This document shows, one piece after another, positions 63,784 through 64,000 of a stretch of DNA of 64,000 nt. A program made the translations under genes and the position numbers. The notes under the pieces were generated by a model. The model searched no databases. It saw only the letters and a program-made list of their open reading frames with translations, and was not told where the DNA came from. This stretch comes from Echinicola marina (GTDB lineage Bacteria; Bacteroidota; Bacteroidia; Cytophagales; Cyclobacteriaceae). Numbering within the stretch: position 1 is the first letter of the stretch; each line of letters opens with the position of its first letter. The stretch covers positions 3,531,501-3,595,500 of the forward strand of contig NZ_CP080025.1 in assembly GCF_020463795.1 (NCBI RefSeq). The letters run 5' to 3'.

Positions 63784-64000
63784 ATGAAAGTATTTTTTAA
63801 GAAAATTGGTCTTCTTATGATTCCAGCCCTGTTGTTGGGAATAGTGGATGTGTTTGTATTGCCCCATACATTTTGGACCTATAGGTTTTGGGAAGGCATT
63901 TCTTATCATAAGGACTTGTTGACCTATGGTAAGTTTTATCAAAGTCAATCTCTGGTAATGTGTGAGAGAGGAGATTTAAGTGACGGGGTAGATTCGATAA
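63784..64000 (+). CDS. Membrane-anchored protein of the acylation locus (partial, runs off the window)
   Basis: The frame is open from ATG 63784, one base after the SGNH stop, to the end of the window (72 codons). It begins with a basic residue run and a membrane segment (about 8-27, IGLLMIPALLLGIVDVFVL). Too little is present to assign a family. Its position and anchor suggest another periplasmic component of the same acylation system, possibly a second SGNH-type protein. Confidence 0.75.
   Translation, partial: MKVFFKKIGLLMIPALLLGIVDVFVLPHTFWTYRFWEGISYHKDLLTYGKFYQSQSLVMCERGDLSDGVDSI

Noticed and set aside
1-64000. CRISPR arrays, tRNA or rRNA genes, prophage or conjugative genes
   Set aside because: Looked for in all intergenic stretches; none of the expected repeats, T-loop motifs or marker genes was seen.

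Overview
The window looks like chromosomal DNA of a Bacteroidota bacterium, most likely a marine member of the Cyclobacteriaceae (Cyclobacterium/Echinicola/Algoriphagus-like). That placement is an inference from gene content. The type IX secretion genes porU and porV are present, there are two SusC/SusD nutrient-uptake loci, one enzyme carries a T9SS C-terminal sorting domain, the DNA is AT-rich, and candidate promoters fit the Bacteroidota TTG-N19-TAnnTTTG pattern. I see no tRNA, rRNA, CRISPR array, prophage or intact insertion sequence.

Region 1 (1-6439, minus strand) is a tightly overlapping run: MBL-fold hydrolase, pssA (TTG start), porU, porV and a predicted inactive M16 peptidase homologue that leaves the window. 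Region 2 (6497-12631, plus) holds a FAD oxidoreductase, a large outer-membrane protein combining a degenerate peptidase, a TolB-like propeller and a barrel, then yicC and thyA. Region 3 (12640-16950) has a PabC-like class IV aminotransferase, an unpaired L-serine dehydratase beta subunit and a TolC/HlyD pair with no adjacent transporter. Region 4 (17005-19307, minus) is a three-gene operon: a cytosine deaminase resembling the fungal enzyme, an exported alpha/beta hydrolase and a cytoplasmic substrate-binding-protein fold. A 7TM sensor kinase follows.

Region 5 (21713-38660) is a starch/maltodextrin utilization locus. MFS transporter, GH31 alpha-glucosidase and lacI run on the minus strand. SusC, SusD, SusE, a T9SS-sorted GH13 amylase, class II fructose-bisphosphate aldolase and a GH13 lipoprotein run on the plus strand. 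The inferred scheme is surface cleavage by amylases, binding by SusD/SusE, TonB-driven uptake by SusC, periplasmic trimming, MFS import, GH31 cleavage to glucose and glycolysis via FbaA. Hairpins between genes suggest that expression is tuned along the cluster.

Region 6 (38896-49962) has a winged-helix/nucleotidyltransferase-like protein, then an ECF sigma/FecR-controlled SusC-SusD locus with a small lipoprotein, a Tat-exported PLP aminotransferase and an AEC-family permease. Region 7 (50473-58405) has a PAS protein ending in a lone phosphoacceptor-like helix, the pentose-phosphate operon rpiB-gnd-zwf-pgl, and a Tat-exported Gfo/Idh/MocA oxidoreductase. Region 8 (58406-64000) is gene-poor at first. 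It contains a palindrome pair, a small membrane protein and a strong candidate for a free-standing structured RNA with its own terminator (about 59364-59535). It ends with an unrecognised leucine-rich protein and an MBOAT/SGNH surface acylation locus that runs off the end.
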